Shown here: positions 11,906 through 23,500 of the stretch, piece after piece
Layout of the letters: each line of letters opens with the position of its first letter
How positions within the stretch are numbered: the stretch's first letter is position 1
Origin: Smallanthus sonchifolius
Taxonomy: Eukaryota > Streptophyta > Magnoliopsida > Asterales > Asteraceae
NCBI GenBank assembly: GCA_023525975.1
Contig: CM042030.1
Location: forward strand, 21,322,350-21,386,349
Direction of reading: 5' to 3'
Length of the DNA: 64,000 bases
The notes under the pieces: model-generated
Told to the model about the DNA's origin: nothing
The model's database searches: none
Seen by the model: only the letters and a program-made list of their open reading frames with translations
Translations under genes and position numbers: made by a program

Positions 11906-14365
11906 TGTAACATCCCGAGTTTTAGAGCACGAGAGAATTCACGAGGAATTAAAACTTAAATAAAAAGAAAGGAAGCGGGCTTGGGCCGGGGTGTATGGGC
12001 CGAAAGGGGCAAGGGTCGGGCCCTTATAAGCCTCAAGATCAGCCAAAAGCTATCATTTCCATCCTCATTTCCGGATTTTAGAGAGAGAAAGTGAGAGAGA
12101 TTCTAGAGAGAGAAAGTCCCGGTTTTCGGATTAGAGCTTCAAGGATCGTTAGCAAGAGTCTCATGAGTGTTTAGCAACAAAAAGGAAGTGATTACAGGTA
12201 ACCGATTCTCCTAGATCTGAGTTTTAGTTCGTTTTTGGGTTTTTCGGGTTTTGGGTAAAAAGGTTATGTTTAATCAAATGAAACGGAAAGATAAGCATAG
12301 ATTTGAGTTCCTTAATGGAAAACGAGCGTTTTGAATGCAAACAGGTTCGGGATCTTGAAGTGATCAGACCCGAATGTGAAAGTTAGGGTTTTTCGCCAAG
12401 AACAGGTCGTGCGCACTTGCTAAGTGCGCACAGAGCAGGTCCTGCGCACTTGCTAAGTGCGCAGGAAGAGGGACCTGCGCACTTGTTAAGTGCGCAGGAA
12501 GGAAAGCCTGCGCACTTGCTAAGTGCGCATGAAGGGAAGAATGCGCACTTGCTAAGTGTGCAGGAGGCAGAGTCTGCGCACTTGCTAAGTACGCAGGCAT
12601 CAGGTCTGATTAAGTGAAGTCAGTATGTTAGAGTAGTTAAACCGTTTAGCGTCGAGTTAAGTCTGATAAGTGTCAAATTGTTATGATTGTTTAGATTGTG
12701 TGAGATCCAGTAGATCGTTGCAGCTTAGATACCATGTGAGTTCTAATCCCCTTTTTGCCTTCTTTAGGGGTGGTATGCATACTTAGTGTAAAGTGTTTAT
12801 TATATTTTATATATTGTAAACTGAAGAGAAAAGCTATGTTTTAGTGAAAGGTTTAAAAGAGGCAAAAGTATGTTTTCAGTAAAGTAAGATATATCATTTG
12901 GCAAGCGTTTACTATATTTTCATATACATAAACAAAGGCATGATATATGTGCTAGTATGTTTTCAGTAAAGTAAGATATATCATTTGGCAAGCGTTTACT
13001 ATATTTTCATATACATAAACAAAGGCATGATATATGTGCTAGTATGTTTTCAGTAAAGTAAGATATATCATTTGGCAAGCGTTTACTATATTTTCATATA
13101 CATAAACAAAGGCATGATATATATGATAAGCTATGTTTCAGTAAAGTAAGATATATCATTGGGCAAGCGTTTACTATATTTTCATATACATAAACAAAGG
13201 CATGATATATATGATAAGCTATGTTTCAGTAAAGTAAGATATATCATTGGGCAAGCGTTTACTATATTTTCATATACATAAACAAAGGCATGATATATAT
13301 GATAAGCTATGTTTCAGAAAGTTTTATAAACAGTAAAGTGAACAGCTTTCCTTCGGGAATGAGTACCAGTTTGTAAAGGTCCTTGGGACAGATGTTACTT
13401 GTACAAGATGTCAGATATGGGTTCCACCCATTAGTAAGAACCTTAGGGTTCGTTAACAGTTGTACAACTGGGATGAGTGACGGCGGTTGCTCGGGAGGTC
13501 CACGCAACCTCCCCTTAGCGGTATTGTCGGTTCATGGATGTAAGCCATGGGGGCATTGACCAGGGTATTGTCGGTTCATGGATGTAAGCCATGGGGGCAT
13601 TGACCAGGTATTCGTCGGTTCATGGTCGTTGACCATGGGGGCGGTACAGTAGTGACAAGGAATTGACGGATAAGCGGTATTGTCGGTTCATGATCGTTGA
13701 TCATGGGGGCATTGACCAGGTACTCGTCGGTTCATGGTCGTTGACCATGGGGGCGGTACAGTAGTAACAAAGAATTGACGGATAAGCGGTATTGTCGGTT
13801 CATGATCGTTGATCATGGGGGCATTGACTAGGTACTTGTCGGTTCATGGATGTAAGCCATGAGGGCAGTACAGTAAAGAGGAATTGACGGTTTATTATAC
13901 GTTTTAAACTTTTTGAAAAGTAAAGTGTGTTAAGTTAGCCTTAATGGCAGTATATATGTTTGAAAAGTAAAGTGTCAAGTTTAGCCTTAATGGCAGTATA
14001 TGTGTTTTAGTAAATCTTTTGTAAAATTGATTTAAAGTAAACGTTAGAACTCACTCAGCGTTGCTGATTTTTAGTATGCATATCAGTTAAGTGTAGGTGG
14101 CAGTAGATGGAAGTGGATGCTTGGCTTGGCGAGAAGAGTTACCCGAAGACTAGCAGTTGGCATCCTGTTATGTTTTCTTTTGATTATGTTGATTAAGACA
14201 AGTTTCAGTTGTATTTGACAAGTTATGTTTAGACATGTTATGTTTTCCGCTGCATATGTAGAGATTTAAATCATTTTCGCTGGGTAATGTATGTCTTATG
14301 TTTAAAGTGCTATGTGTTGATGAATAAATCCAATACGTGAGGTCCCCCGGGATTGGGGCCTCACA
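11906..14365 (+). repeat. 3' LTR of element B
   Basis: Near-identical to 7597-10054. It has the 33-bp palindrome array at 12410-12595 (three arms carrying single changes), the 87/88-bp repeats at about 12868-13317 and the hairpin repeats at about 13533-13861. Confidence 0.94.
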
Positions 14366-14670
14366 TTGGTCGTAGTTCGTACACGTATCCTTGGTTTAGT
14401 AGACCGACTGGGTTCAGCATCATTTATCTCTACCTGATTTACTGGAGGTGGAGTATCAGTTCTCCAATTCTTAAAATCTGAAGTAGCTTCCATCCAGGAC
14501 GAGCTAGATTGATTTTGATGATAAGATTCATTGTCAGAGACAATGATATAATTAGAAAGGGATTCACCATTATCAGGAATAATTACAGGATTTTCCATAG
14601 ATCCAGTAGGATGATAACGTTCTTCTTTAGACTGTCCAAAGATATAAGTATAGTAATCATTTCCAGACAT
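14366..14670 (-). pseudogene. Upstream extra ORF (ORF0) of element A, 5' part
   Basis: On the minus strand from MSGNDYYTYIFGQSKEERY, rich in Asn, Ser and acidic residues, running open into the insertion site of element B (TTGGT at 14366-14370), after which the frame continues at 7596. It is the first ORF after the primer site of element A. Function unknown. Confidence 0.5.
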
Positions 14671-14844
14671 CTTTATAGTTATCACTTAATTATTATAGAG
14701 ATCTACCTACTTTTCTAGTAGGCAGTCTATACTGGTTTAAGCTTAGATACCTTATCTGAGTATCTTAATTGGCTAAACAAAATAATATCATAATCAAGTT
14801 ACAGCTTAGATACTAATCTCTAGTATCTAATATGCTGAAACAAA

Positions 14845-14858
14845 TGGCTCTGATATCA
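14845..14858 (-). promoter_or_regulatory. Primer-binding site of element A
   Basis: The minus strand reads TGATATCAGAGCCA next to the 5' LTR. It has one mismatch to the usual TGGTATCAGAGCCA initiator tRNA-Met site. Confidence 0.85.
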
Positions 14859-14861
14859 ACC

Positions 14862-16236
14862 TGTCACACCCCGGGTTTAGGACACCGTGGACGCGCGACC
14901 GAAGATTGGTACATGTTTCTAATTTTATCTCATTAGAGATTTATAAACACAACGGAATATTTTAATAACTCGCGATCTTTTCAAAAGACGGGGATCTCCC
15001 GTTTCATTTTATTATAATAGGGATATACCCTGATATTGTACACAAACGTTTAATTTACAAAACCAAGGTTTTACATGAGCCATTTCTTTCAACTGATGTC
15101 TAGGGTGGACGTTCCCATTTTCATGACATCATTTTCTTTGTCATCATATGGCTAATCAAAATCAATTCACCCTTGGTTACCTGTAAAAAGTTTGAAAATA
15201 TTTTATCAGTATAAACTGGTGAATACAAGTATATTGAAATCATAATCTGACATGTGTGAATAAATAGAACAATTTTCCTAAAGTTTCTGGTCAATTTTCA
15301 CAGTCAACGGACTAACCACCAGCCACACCAGGGACCTTGGATATATTTTAGGTATATCTGCCTTACGCTTTCGGCGATGGGCTTTACGACAACCAAGGGT
15401 TCAACCCCTAGCCCTATTACAGCGTCTCATCTGTAACACGTGTATATATACGTGACTCTATAGGCTGACTGCTATATAGTAAATCACCTTATGCAACGAA
15501 TGATTGTATACATTCATTCAAGTCATAGTATAATCAAAACCATTTTCAGTTTTGTAATCATTTTATAAAAATACAAGTATTCACCTTGATAGAGTTTCGG
15601 CTTAGGAATCTTCTAGAGTGAGTGTCCTAATGGGCAGCGTCTCTGCTTAAGAACCTCGCTTGGTTTTTTCAAATTAGCGTTTCCTGGCTTCTCGAGTATT
15701 TATAGGATGATCTGGCACCTTGGGAACTTAAACGTATGAGTGGGAATGGTTTTAGGAGAGTGGAAATAGGAGAAATTTCTCTGAAATTGATTTGTGACGT
15801 TTTAAATTTGAACGGCAATCGATTTCTATTTATAGGTTGATCCGGGGTTCGTAGCGGACCGTTATGGTGCCCTAAATAGTCAGCATGACATGTGTTGGTC
15901 TCCGAAGTTGCGGCGCAATTTGCGGCTAGCGGACCGTTAAGCTACAAGGTAGAGGTCCGCCACCCAACTGAGGTAGCCGTAGCAGACCAACATGAATCTG
16001 GTAGCGGTCCGCTACCTGTGACACCCGTCAGAAACCCTAATGACTCATCAGGGCACGTGTCATTCCCTAATTATTGCCTTTGGGACCACGTATCAGACCG
16101 TTATATATATGGTAGCGGTCCGCTACCACCGAATTTTCAGAATTTTATTTTTAGTCCTTGATCTTTAATGTATTTACACTTATGGTTTTTATATTTTTAT
16201 TATTTTTGGGCATGGAAATTTTTAAGAAATGTTACA
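14862..16236 (-). repeat. 5' LTR of element A
   Basis: Partner of 411-1814. Minus-strand TATA box at 15827-15834. Two perfect palindromes remain at 16000-16016 and 16111-16127. The one matching 1424-1440 has been lost by a small deletion at about 15869, and another is mutated (GGTAGAGGTCCGCCACC). LTR divergence of several percent marks an older insertion than B or C. Confidence 0.92.
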
Positions 16237-16241
16237 TTAAA

Positions 16242-16656
16242 TCTTAGGTTTTTGTTAAAAGAGGTTATGATGTGATTTGTTTGGTGAAAATGATGCATAA
16301 ACACTAGATATAAAGATTGTATGATTTGTTTTCGGTAAAATCACTTGTCCATGATGTTTTAGACTCGTTTTCTATTTTAAAGCATGAAACTAGTATAGTG
16401 AATATTGTGGAAGAATGATTGACGGAAATGATGGGTTAAAATGCATGTGTGAGTTCTAGAGCACGATTTCTAAATAAGGAAACTTTATTTTTCTAAAAGT
16501 TGTGTTTGCAAGTTTTTAACATGATTAGAAGGTTTAAGTGACTTAATAACACTTAACTAAGTGCATTGTATGATAATATATGATATTGGTTCATAAACTT
16601 GACAATTTGACATGGTCTTTCTATAATAGGAAACTTTAATTATTCGAAACCTGCAT
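16242..16656 (+). mobile_element. Old gypsy LTR E0, part 2
   Basis: Non-coding continuation of 1-410 between insertions A and C. The motif GGAAACTTTA recurs near 16480 and 16630. The last five bases, TGCAT (16652-16656), are the target duplication of element C. Confidence 0.6.
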
Positions 16657-17207
16657 TGTAGAGTCTAACCTTTTTGTATAAGCTGTTGATCAATGTATTT
16701 CTGTTAAACATTGTTTAGATAGTTTATTTTCATGTAATTTCTTTTAAACGAATTTACTGCTTTTTAGTCTAAGTCTGGGCCATCGAAACTATAGTTTCGA
16801 GTGAGATTTGTTCACTCGAAACTAGTAGTTTCGATCGATAGTAGTTTCGACAGGCACTTTTTCCACTTGTAAATGTTCACTCGAAACTAGTAGTTTCGAG
16901 GAACATAGTTTCGATACCTGTGAAACTACTATAAATAGCCTAGTTAGAGAATTTCTAGGGTGTGAGTTGCGGCTGTAACCCTGAATTCTCTCTTTCAGAT
17001 TTGTTTTTGAATCAATACAATTTGCATTCGTTTAATGCTTGTTCTTACACTTTCACATATTATTTGCATTGATTCTTAGTGTGTTTGGCTGTCTTCTTCA
17101 CCAAGTCTGTCTCTAATCCTCTGTTACAACACCATACATACAGATTCCGCCTGTGTGTGTGGGTAATCGATCACTTTCGTGATTTCCGACTGAAATCTGG
17201 ACCTACA
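16657..17207 (+). repeat. 5' LTR of element C
   Basis: TATA box TATAAATA at 16930-16937. Immediately upstream are palindromes: TCGAAACTATAGTTTCGA (16783-16800), a nine-base-arm copy at 16816-16834, one at 16880-16900, and half sites. Confidence 0.96.
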
Positions 17208-17209
17208 AT

Positions 17210-17221
17210 TGGTATCAGAGC
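17210..17221 (+). promoter_or_regulatory. Primer-binding site of element C
   Basis: TGGTATCAGAGC directly after the 5' LTR, complementary to the initiator tRNA-Met 3' end. Confidence 0.93.
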
Positions 17222-17878
17222 ATTATGCTCTTGATTTCTGAGTATTACCAGGTTTTGTGATCGATTCTAGGTGTTTTGTGAAGTTTCTCGAAGTTTTTCT
17301 GCACTCGAGTTTTTGGAGCACTGTTTCATTGATTTCTGGCTTTATTTCTTCGGGTTTTTCGGATCTGAAGACTGTTTTGTGTTCGAGAGGTTACTTGGAA
17401 GCTTTTCGCTGGATTGGATTCTTATTTCGTCATTATTAATTATTGAAACTTTTCTTCAATGGAGTCTGCTGAAGCTTGAAGAAGAAGGTATCGAAACTTC
17501 AGGGAGACATTTTCTGCTATCTGTTGGTCATCGAAACTACTTGTCTGTACCTTTGTCTGTTGAAGATACAATCGAAACTAGCATTTTTTGTCCTGTTATA
17601 TCGAAACTTACCCTGCAGATTTCCCACTCGAAACTAGTCTCACTTGAAGCTGGGAAGTTTCGAGCAAGATTTCTCACTCGAAACTAGGAGTTTCGAGCAA
17701 GCTTGGTCGAAACTAGTCTCACTCGAAACTAGTCTCACTCGAAACTAGGTAGTTTCGAGCAATTTTTATTCACTCGAAACTAAGAGTTTCGATCAGTGCT
17801 TCTCACTCGAAACTTGTTGTTTCGACCAAAACTGTTCACTCGAAACTAGCTACTGTTGGAATTTCTTTTTCTAAAACT
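17222..17878 (+). other. Leader of element C with CGAAACTAG/TTTCG repeats
   Basis: Non-coding leader of about 660 bp. From about 17600 to 17860 it carries at least eight CTCGAAACTAG units, several paired with an inverted AGTTTCGAG, the same motif as in the LTR. A short frame at 17271-17687 crosses these repeats and is not considered a gene. Confidence 0.75.
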
Positions 17879-20482
17879 ATGGCATCTTCAAGCACCAATG
17901 AGTATGCCGGAGGAAACAAACCACCTGTCTTGGTGTCTACCAGAGATTTTGATGACTGGACAAAGAAGATGAAGACTTTCTTCCAGTTTCATGACCACAC
18001 TCTCTTGCAATCTATCACTGATGGTCCACATAAGCCAGTTACTACTACTGCTGATGTTCAACGTCCGAAACTTGTGTCTGAGTATGATGACAAAGATAAT
18101 GCCTTAATTGCCAGAGATAACAAAGCTTATGGATCTATTGCTATGGCACTTCCTATGGATGTTTTCAACATTTTTGCTGAGTACACTACTGCCAAAGATC
18201 TTTGGGTTGCTCTATGTACAAGATATGAGGGAAGTGCTGATATCAGAGAAAGCAAGAGGGATTTAATCAAGAAGCAGTATGAAATGTTTAGCAGTGTCCC
18301 TGGTGAACCCATGTCAGAATTAATCAACCGTTTCTCAAGTATTGTCTCTAAGTTGAAGGTTTTGGGAACTGAGTATCCCGTTCTTGAGTTAAACAAGAAG
18401 CTGCTTGATTCATTGCCTGAAGAATGGAACATGTACCGGATTATGATAAAGAAAACTGAGAAGCTAAGTGATCTGTCACAACAAGAACTCTTCAGCATCC
18501 TGGAGTCATATGAGTTGGAGATAAAGAAGGGTGCAGTTACTCCAACTAATCAGTCTGGCAACACAGCTCTTCTTGCAGGTCAAGGCTCCTCCACTTCGTC
18601 CAAATCTACAATGGCCTATTTTCAAACTGATGTTCCTCCATCTGCTGCTGCAATTCAACCAACTGGTTCCTCTGCTCCTCCAAAGACTACTACCATGATT
18701 CCTGATGAATATGTCCCGATCATGACTGCTTTCATGTCATGCTATGATGCACTGATTTCTGGAAACTTGACGCCAGTCAGTTTTCAACCTGATGACCTGG
18801 AGCAGATCAATCCTGATGATTTAGAGAAAATGGACATTGATTGGTGCATGGCAATGTTGACTCTACGGGCCAAGAGATTTATCAAAAGGACCGGAATGGA
18901 CAGGTTCAAGCAAGGAAAGACTCTTGGGTTTGATATCAAGAAAGTACGATGCTACAATTGTGACCAGCTAGGTCATTTTGCCAGAAATTGCAAGGTGCCG
19001 TCTTCAAAGGAGCAGCATGAACAGAAGACTTCCTCTGGAAAGCAAGCTGCTGTCCCTCCCAAATCTTCTACATCTTCAAGTTCCACAGCTTTGGTCTGTC
19101 AAGCTGATGGACATTATCATTGGGGTGATCAGGAAGGTGATGCAGCTGACAAGGCACTGATGGCTGACATTGAAGAAAAGGATAAATGTGTCATGATTGA
19201 ACCAGCTACAGATCTTACTGCCGTGCCTACCGAGGTAATATCTAGACTTTGTAGCGCTAAATCTTGCTTAAATGAAGTTCAGAAATATAGATTCATCAAC
19301 CAGGCCTTGGTCGATGAACGAGATCACTTTAAGGTGATGTATGATTCTGTGGCTAAAAATGAGAAACTTTACTTAAAGAAAATTCGTGATATTTCTGGAG
19401 AAAACCGATCTTTGATTGTGCAACTTACCACACAAAAGAATAATAATGATATTTTAACTGAAAGAATTCAAAAGGCTGAAAAGGCTGATTTTCAAGTTGA
19501 ACATATGGGTATGGATCAGAAAATTCTTTTTGGTATCATTGACAGTCAAATTCATAAAAAGGTCACAGAAGGCATTGGGTATAACTCTCACCCACCTCCT
19601 TATTCCAAGTCTGGAAGATTTGCTGATATGCCGGTTCCTCATGATCCCACACCTTTTGTTTGCAATTTATCTGCTGATGATTATATTCAAACTTCAGATT
19701 CTGACAGTTTTGCTTCATGTGCAGAGTCAGATTGTGTAGGTACCGAAGATGATTGTGATGAGAGTTCTTGTAAGGAAAATGTTTTAAATGATCTTGAGTC
19801 GGATGAATGTAATAATATGTCCGTGTCAAAACCAGATATTTGTGAACACGTTGAAAAATTGTATTTTGGTTCTATGCCTTCTGAGCCTGACAATTTGAGG
19901 AATTCGATTTCTAAATTTAAGAATGCTTTGCCTTTTGTTCCTAAATCTGTAAATGCTATGAGTCGTATTGCAAATTTCAAAAGTGCAGGGGTTGTTGTGA
20001 CTGATATTCCACAAGAAACAATGAGTAATCTGGAATTTTTCAGATTAAAGGAAGATCAAAGGCTTCAAGAAAGAAATATTGAAGAACGAGTTGCCTCATG
20101 TTCAGATGCCTCAACATCACAATCATCTTCAGTTTGTGATGGCAATTATCAGACTAAGGCGTCTTGTGATAAAGTTTGTTTTAATTGTGGTGCCTCAAAT
20201 CATGTTTCAAAGAGTTGTAAATTGACAACAGTCAATTATAATGAGAATTCGTCTCCTAAAATTTTATTAAAATCAGATGTGCCATCTCCTCATTTTAGAA
20301 AATCTCGGCGTAAAAGAATTAAAAATGCTAAAAATTATTTGAAAAGAACTTGGAAAATTAAAAATAATGCTCTATATGATGACCATACTTCTTCAAAGGA
20401 GGATTCTGCTTATGATTCCCATGTGATGTTTTATCTTGCCAAAAATTCTCTTAATAGCAACGGTCTTGGACAAAACGTGTAA
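17879..20482 (+). CDS. Gag of element C (867 aa)
   Basis: Capsid/nucleocapsid protein of a SIRE-type copia element. Residues about 20-225 form the copia gag domain (DDWTKKMKTFFQF, LWVALCTRYEGS, LLDSLPEEWN). A zinc knuckle CYNCDQLGHFARNC lies at about residue 358. A coiled-coil-like stretch (about 470-560) leads to GIGYNSHPPP, and a second knuckle CFNCGASNHVSKSC is at about residue 767, followed by a basic tail RKSRRKRIKN. The frame is intact and ends TAA at 20480-20482. A second in-frame stop, TAG, is at 20498-20500, and pol continues in the same frame. The length is large for copia gag but usual for SIRE elements, which have the extended C-terminal half. Confidence 0.95.
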   Translation: MASSSTNEYAGGNKPPVLVSTRDFDDWTKKMKTFFQFHDHTLLQSITDGPHKPVTTTADVQRPKLVSEYDDKDNALIARDNKAYGSIAMALPMDVFNIFAEYTTAKDLWVALCTRYEGSADIRESKRDLIKKQYEMFSSVPGEPMSELINRFSSIVSKLKVLGTEYPVLELNKKLLDSLPEEWNMYRIMIKKTEKLSDLSQQELFSILESYELEIKKGAVTPTNQSGNTALLAGQGSSTSSKSTMAYFQTDVPPSAAAIQPTGSSAPPKTTTMIPDEYVPIMTAFMSCYDALISGNLTPVSFQPDDLEQINPDDLEKMDIDWCMAMLTLRAKRFIKRTGMDRFKQGKTLGFDIKKVRCYNCDQLGHFARNCKVPSSKEQHEQKTSSGKQAAVPPKSSTSSSSTALVCQADGHYHWGDQEGDAADKALMADIEEKDKCVMIEPATDLTAVPTEVISRLCSAKSCLNEVQKYRFINQALVDERDHFKVMYDSVAKNEKLYLKKIRDISGENRSLIVQLTTQKNNNDILTERIQKAEKADFQVEHMGMDQKILFGIIDSQIHKKVTEGIGYNSHPPPYSKSGRFADMPVPHDPTPFVCNLSADDYIQTSDSDSFASCAESDCVGTEDDCDESSCKENVLNDLESDECNNMSVSKPDICEHVEKLYFGSMPSEPDNLRNSISKFKNALPFVPKSVNAMSRIANFKSAGVVVTDIPQETMSNLEFFRLKEDQRLQERNIEERVASCSDASTSQSSSVCDGNYQTKASCDKVCFNCGASNHVSKSCKLTTVNYNENSSPKILLKSDVPSPHFRKSRRKRIKNAKNYLKRTWKIKNNALYDDHTSSKEDSAYDSHVMFYLAKNSLNSNGLGQNV

Positions 20483-20500
20483 ATAATTTGTTGTGTATAG

Positions 20501-23500
20501 GGTCATCCTAGAAGAACGGGAGATAACATCTGGCATGTAGATAGTGGATGTTCAAGGCACATGACTGGTCAATTCAATCTGCTGCAAGATTATCATCAAG
20601 AGGATGGAGATTATGTAGCTTTTGCTGGAAATCCAAGAGGAGGAAAGATTGAAGGTCAAGGAACTGTGTCGAATGGTGTAAATAGTTTGGAAAATGTCAA
20701 CTACGTTCCACAGCTAAAGTACAATCTGATGAGCGTCTCTCAGATCTGTGATAAAGACTTTAGTGCCTTGTTCAACTCAAAAGAATGTCTGATTTTGAAG
20801 CCTGGTGTAGTAATTCCAGAAGAACTCATTCTTATGCGAGCTCCTCGAAGATACAACACTTACAGTCTGGATATGAACAATCCATCAGGAATCGAATCCT
20901 GTTTTCTTTCTAAAGCTTCAGAAGATGAGTCTTTTCTCTGGCACAAGAGATTAGGACACGTTAATTTCAAGACAATGAATCGCCTTGTTCGAGGAAACCT
21001 TGTCACCGGTTTGCCTCTGAAAGACTTCTCACCAGTGGAACATTGTCTCTCATGTTCCAAAGGCAAACAGCACAAATCATCTCACAAACCCAAAACCACA
21101 AATTCCATTGACTCTCCCCTTCAATTGCTTCACATGGATCTTTTCGGTCCTGTCAGTGTCATGAGTCATGGAAGGAAATCATACTGTTTGGTGGTAACCG
21201 ATGACTTCTCACGATTTACTTGGGTATTCTTCCTGGCAAAGAAAGAAGAGACGCCAGAGATTCTGAAGATTCACTTGCTTCAAATCGAGAATTTGTTCAA
21301 TCTAAATGTGAAGATTATCCGCAGCGATCATGGAACAGAATTCAAGAATGTCACTCTCGATTCTATTTGTGAAAGTAAGGGTATTGCTCGGCAATTCAGT
21401 GCACCACGTACTCCTCAACAAAATGGTGTAGCTGAAAGAAGAAACCGCACGTTGATTGAAGCTGCAAGAACTATGATCGTCGATTCTAAACTTCCTGTCA
21501 CGTTCTGGGCCGAAGCAGTCAATACCGCATGTTTCGTACAAAATAGAGTTCTCATAACCAAAAGCTGTAACAAGACTCCTTATGAAATCATGTACAAGCG
21601 CAAGCCTGTTATTGACTTCTTCAGGAAATTTGGATGTGTTTACACAATGCTGAATACTTCTGATCAGCTGAACAAGTTTGAAGCCAAAGCAGATGAGTGT
21701 TATTTTGTGGGATATTCATCTAACCAAAGAGCTTTTCGTGTTTACAACAAGAGACGAAGGATTGTGCTGGAGTCCATTGATGTCAATTGGCATGAAAGCA
21801 ATCATACGGACGCTGGGGACGGTCCTGATTGGCTTTTTGATGTCGACTCATTGTTTAAATCTTTTAATCTTCCTAATGTTACTAATATATCTGTCTCAGC
21901 TAATCCTCTTTTGCCTGTAAATATCTTAGGTACTGCTTCTGCTTCTGCTTCAAGCTCCTCTTCATCGTCCACTCCAGCTTCTTCAGATTCTGTAGCAACA
22001 AATGAAACTGTTGAGGAAGAAACTCCTCCAATAGTGGATGTTGCTCCACAATCTTCTGTTGACAGCTCAAGTAATGAAGAAGCCGTTATTCCTGATCACA
22101 ACTTTACCAATCTGGATGAACTTGTAGAAGAAGATGAGATTCCACAGTTGAGAGTTCATAAGAATCATCCCACAGAAAATATCATTGGTCCACTCAATGT
22201 GGGAGTACAAACAAGAAGTGCCACAGAAGCAATAAATGATGGTCTTTTCACCTGTTTCATATCTCAAATCGAACCCAAAAATATTAAAGCTGCTTTGCTC
22301 GAGAACAGTTGGGTGGAGGCCATGCAAGAAGAACTGCAGCAGTTCAGCAAGTTACATGTGTGGAATCTTGTAGATCTTCCGAAGAACAAAGTCCCAATCG
22401 GCACTCGTTGGGTATTTCGTAACAAGAAGGATGAAGGTGGAATTGTAATTCGTAACAAAGCCCGCTTGGTGGTTCAGGGGTTTTATCAAGAAGAGGGAAT
22501 TGATTTTGAGGATGTCTTTGCACCAGTGGCTCGCTTGGAAGCCATCAGAATGTTTCTCGCCTACGCAGCCTACATGGACTTCACGGTTCATCAAATGGAT
22601 GTGAAAAGTGCATTTCTGTATGGAAAGGTTCAAGAAGAAGTTTATGTCAAGCAGCCACCGGGTTTCATTGATCCAAGCTATCCTGATAAAGTTTACAAAC
22701 TTGACAAGGCACTGTACGGTCTTCATCAAGCACCTCGTGCGTGGTATGAAACGTTATCTACGCATCTGCTGGATAATGGTTTCACACGAGGGGCAATTGA
22801 CCAAACTTTGTTCAAGCGTAAGGATGGTGCGGACACTATTATGGTGCAGATCTACGTGGATGATATCATTTTCGGATCCACCAATCCTCGGTTATGCAAG
22901 GAGTTTGAGGAAGTGATGCGATCTAAGTTTGAGATGAGCTCCATGGGAGAAATGAAGTTCTTTCTCGGTTTACAAGTAGATCAGTCTGAGTCAGGAATCC
23001 TTATCCATCAAGAAAAGTATGTTAAAGAAATCCTGACCAAGTTCAAAATGACTGAATCTCATCCTTACAAGACTCCCGTGGAAGTTCGTCATTGTCTATC
23101 TCCTGATTTGGATGGTGAAAGCGTGGATCAGCACCTCTATCGCTCGATGATAGGATCTCTTCTGTATCTCACTGCCAGCAGACCAGACATCATGTTTGCA
23201 GTGTGCTTGTGTGCACGCTTTCAGGCTAATCCTAAACTCTCTCATTTGATTGCTGTTAAACGTATTTTAAGATACTTAAAGCACAAGCCAAAACTTGGGC
23301 TTTGGTATCCTAAAACTATTTTGTTTGACCTTGTTGCTTATTCAGATTCAGACTACGGGGGATGCAACTTAGACCGAAAATCCACTTCTGGGGGTTGTCA
23401 GTTCCTTGGCAACCGTCTCATCTCCTGGCAATGTAAGAAACAAACCACCGTTTCTCAATCCACAGCCGAAGCTGAATACATTGCTGCAGCCCTCTGTTGT

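Larger units (their letters stand above)
7597..14365 (+). mobile_element. Gag-only (non-autonomous) gypsy element B
   Basis: LTRs at 7597-10054 (2458 bp) and 11906-14365 (2460 bp) start TGTAACATCC and end GGCCTCACA, with the target duplication TTGGT (7592-7596 and 14366-14370). The internal region is only 1851 bp and holds a primer site, an intact gag and a purine tract; there is no pol. By eye the LTRs differ by about ten substitutions and one 2-bp indel, so insertion was very recent. It lies within ORF0 of element A in the opposite orientation. It must use enzymes from related autonomous gypsy elements. Confidence 0.95.
411..16236 (-). mobile_element. Ty3-gypsy element A (Tekay/Del-like), minus strand, with nested element B
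   Basis: Complete but decayed LTR retrotransposon. LTRs of 1404 bp (411-1814) and 1375 bp (14862-16236) start TGTCACACC and end TTACA in plus orientation, and are flanked by the 5-bp target duplication TTAAA (406-410 and 16237-16241). Reading the minus strand: 5' LTR on the right, iMet-type primer site, an extra ORF, gag, protease-RT-RNase H-integrase, purine tract, 3' LTR on the left. Integrase motifs and a chromodomain-like tail ending KKYPHLF point to the chromovirus Tekay/Del lineage. The two LTRs differ by several percent, and coding parts carry stops and frameshifts, so it is older than B and C. Element B splits its upstream ORF at 7596/14366. Confidence 0.93.

Noticed and set aside
17271..17687. 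138-codon frame in the leader of element C.
   Set aside because: Crosses the CGAAACTAG repeats upstream of the true gag start; no domain seen.
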